From the NCBI RefSeq assembly GCF_007830065.1, contig NZ_VLKK01000002.1:310001-374000 (forward strand): a DNA stretch of 64,000 nt, in the 5' to 3' direction. Under the pieces are notes generated by a model. It ran no database searches, was not told the DNA's origin, and saw nothing but the letters and a program-made list of their open reading frames with translations. This document shows, piece by piece, positions 63,551-64,000 of the stretch; position 1 is the stretch's first letter, and each line of letters opens with the position of its first letter. Origin of the DNA: Sphingobium wenxiniae (GTDB lineage Bacteria > Pseudomonadota > Alphaproteobacteria > Sphingomonadales > Sphingomonadaceae). The translations under genes and the position numbers were made by a program.

Positions 63551-64000
63551 TGCGCAAGGTTTCCGTCTTCGGCGCGACCGGATCGGTCGGCCTGTCGACG
63601 CTGGACCTGATCCAGCGCGACTGCCAGGATTATGACGTCGTGGCGCTGACTGCCCATAGCGACGTGGAGGGGCTGGCCCGCCTCGCAAGGGCGTGCGGCG
63701 CGGCCATGGCCGTGATCGCGCGGGAAGAGCTTTACGGTCCCCTCAAGGATGCCCTCAGCGGTTCAGGGGTGGCGGCGATGGCGGGGGAAAGCGCCCTTGT
63801 CGACGCAGCCCAGGCCGGGGCGGACTGGAGCATGGCGGCGATCGTCGGCTGCGCGGGCTTGCGCCCGACCATGGCGGCGCTCCAGGCGGGCGGCACGGTG
63901 GCGCTGGCGAACAAGGAATCCCTGGTGTCGGCGGGCATGTTGATGATGGACGCCGCCGCCGCGTCGGGCGCGACGCTGCTGCCCGTGGACAGCGAGCATA
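63547..64000 (+). CDS. dxr: 1-deoxy-D-xylulose 5-phosphate reductoisomerase (3' end cut by window)
   Basis: The first 151 codons of Dxr: VSVFGATGSVGLSTLDLI (NADPH motif), ALANKESLVSAGMLMMDAA, and PVDSEH at the edge. It catalyses the second step of the MEP isoprenoid pathway, feeding UppS. Its ATG overlaps the cdsA stop (ATGA); a second ATG immediately follows. Confidence 0.97.
   Translation, partial: MMRKVSVFGATGSVGLSTLDLIQRDCQDYDVVALTAHSDVEGLARLARACGAAMAVIAREELYGPLKDALSGSGVAAMAGESALVDAAQAGADWSMAAIVGCAGLRPTMAALQAGGTVALANKESLVSAGMLMMDAAAASGATLLPVDSEH

Overview
The window is a high-GC chromosomal stretch, gene-dense on both strands, most like a sphingomonad (Alphaproteobacteria, Sphingomonadaceae, perhaps Sphingobium or a relative). 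The assignment rests on two long TonB-dependent receptors, an F1-only atp operon (atpH-A-G-D-C without Fo genes), the phoR-pstSCAB-phoU-phoB order, a NepR-like anti-sigma factor with EcfG-type promoter signatures, an alphaproteobacterial-type LexA box and DUF1289, DUF455 and KTSC proteins. No prophage, insertion sequence, CRISPR array or rRNA was seen. There is one tRNA, tRNA-Arg(TCT).

Layout. 1-8.6 kb (mostly minus): truncated YfgM-like protein, panB, TonB receptor, a yezD/RBBP9-hydrolase pair sharing an AT-rich upstream motif, a PRC-barrel stress protein behind an EcfG-like promoter, OsmC, a secreted methyltransferase and an orphan cpaF. 8.6-14 kb: REP-like palindrome, terminator and F1 ATP synthase operon with an unlisted 54-codon membrane ORF and intercistronic hairpins. 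14-22.8 kb: membrane-anchored trypsin-like protease, ada, HExxH protease with TPR-like tail, DUF1289-priA, DUF2490 protein, transaldolase-like aldolase and a small monooxygenase-like protein. 22.8-27.6 kb: lipoprotein tyrosine phosphatase, TonB receptor and a double-TetR regulator. 27.7-31.7 kb: tRNA-Arg, queuosine precursor transporter, truA, fmt, recR and def, with a perfect 28-bp palindrome between fmt and recR. 31.8-39.1 kb: complete phosphate regulon with a three-repeat PHO box. 39.2-43.1 kb: Tat-signal protein, glycosyltransferase, PqqD-like protein, HprK-related kinase and nucleotidyltransferase (an HPr-rel-A-type system). 43.2-48.3 kb: LytM-type endopeptidase, DUF455, bcp, glnE and NepR-like protein. 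48.4-56.6 kb: YpfJ metallopeptidase, patatin/3-hydroxybutyrate dehydrogenase pair, glmS, KTSC, GNAT-nitrilase fusion and icd. 56.7-64 kb: psd-pssA, an unknown small membrane protein under a LexA box, then rpsB-tsf-pyrH-frr-uppS-cdsA-dxr (dxr cut by the window end).

Most of the window is core housekeeping: pantothenate synthesis, F1 ATPase, phosphate homeostasis, phospholipid synthesis and translation. The less explained parts are (1) a putative SOS-controlled single-pass membrane protein beside rpsB, (2) the PqqD/HprK/nucleotidyltransferase module without lasso-peptide enzymes, (3) the micro-ORF and hairpins in the atp operon, and (4) the receptor-phosphatase pair with its double-TetR regulator. 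All were found by eye; no database search was run.
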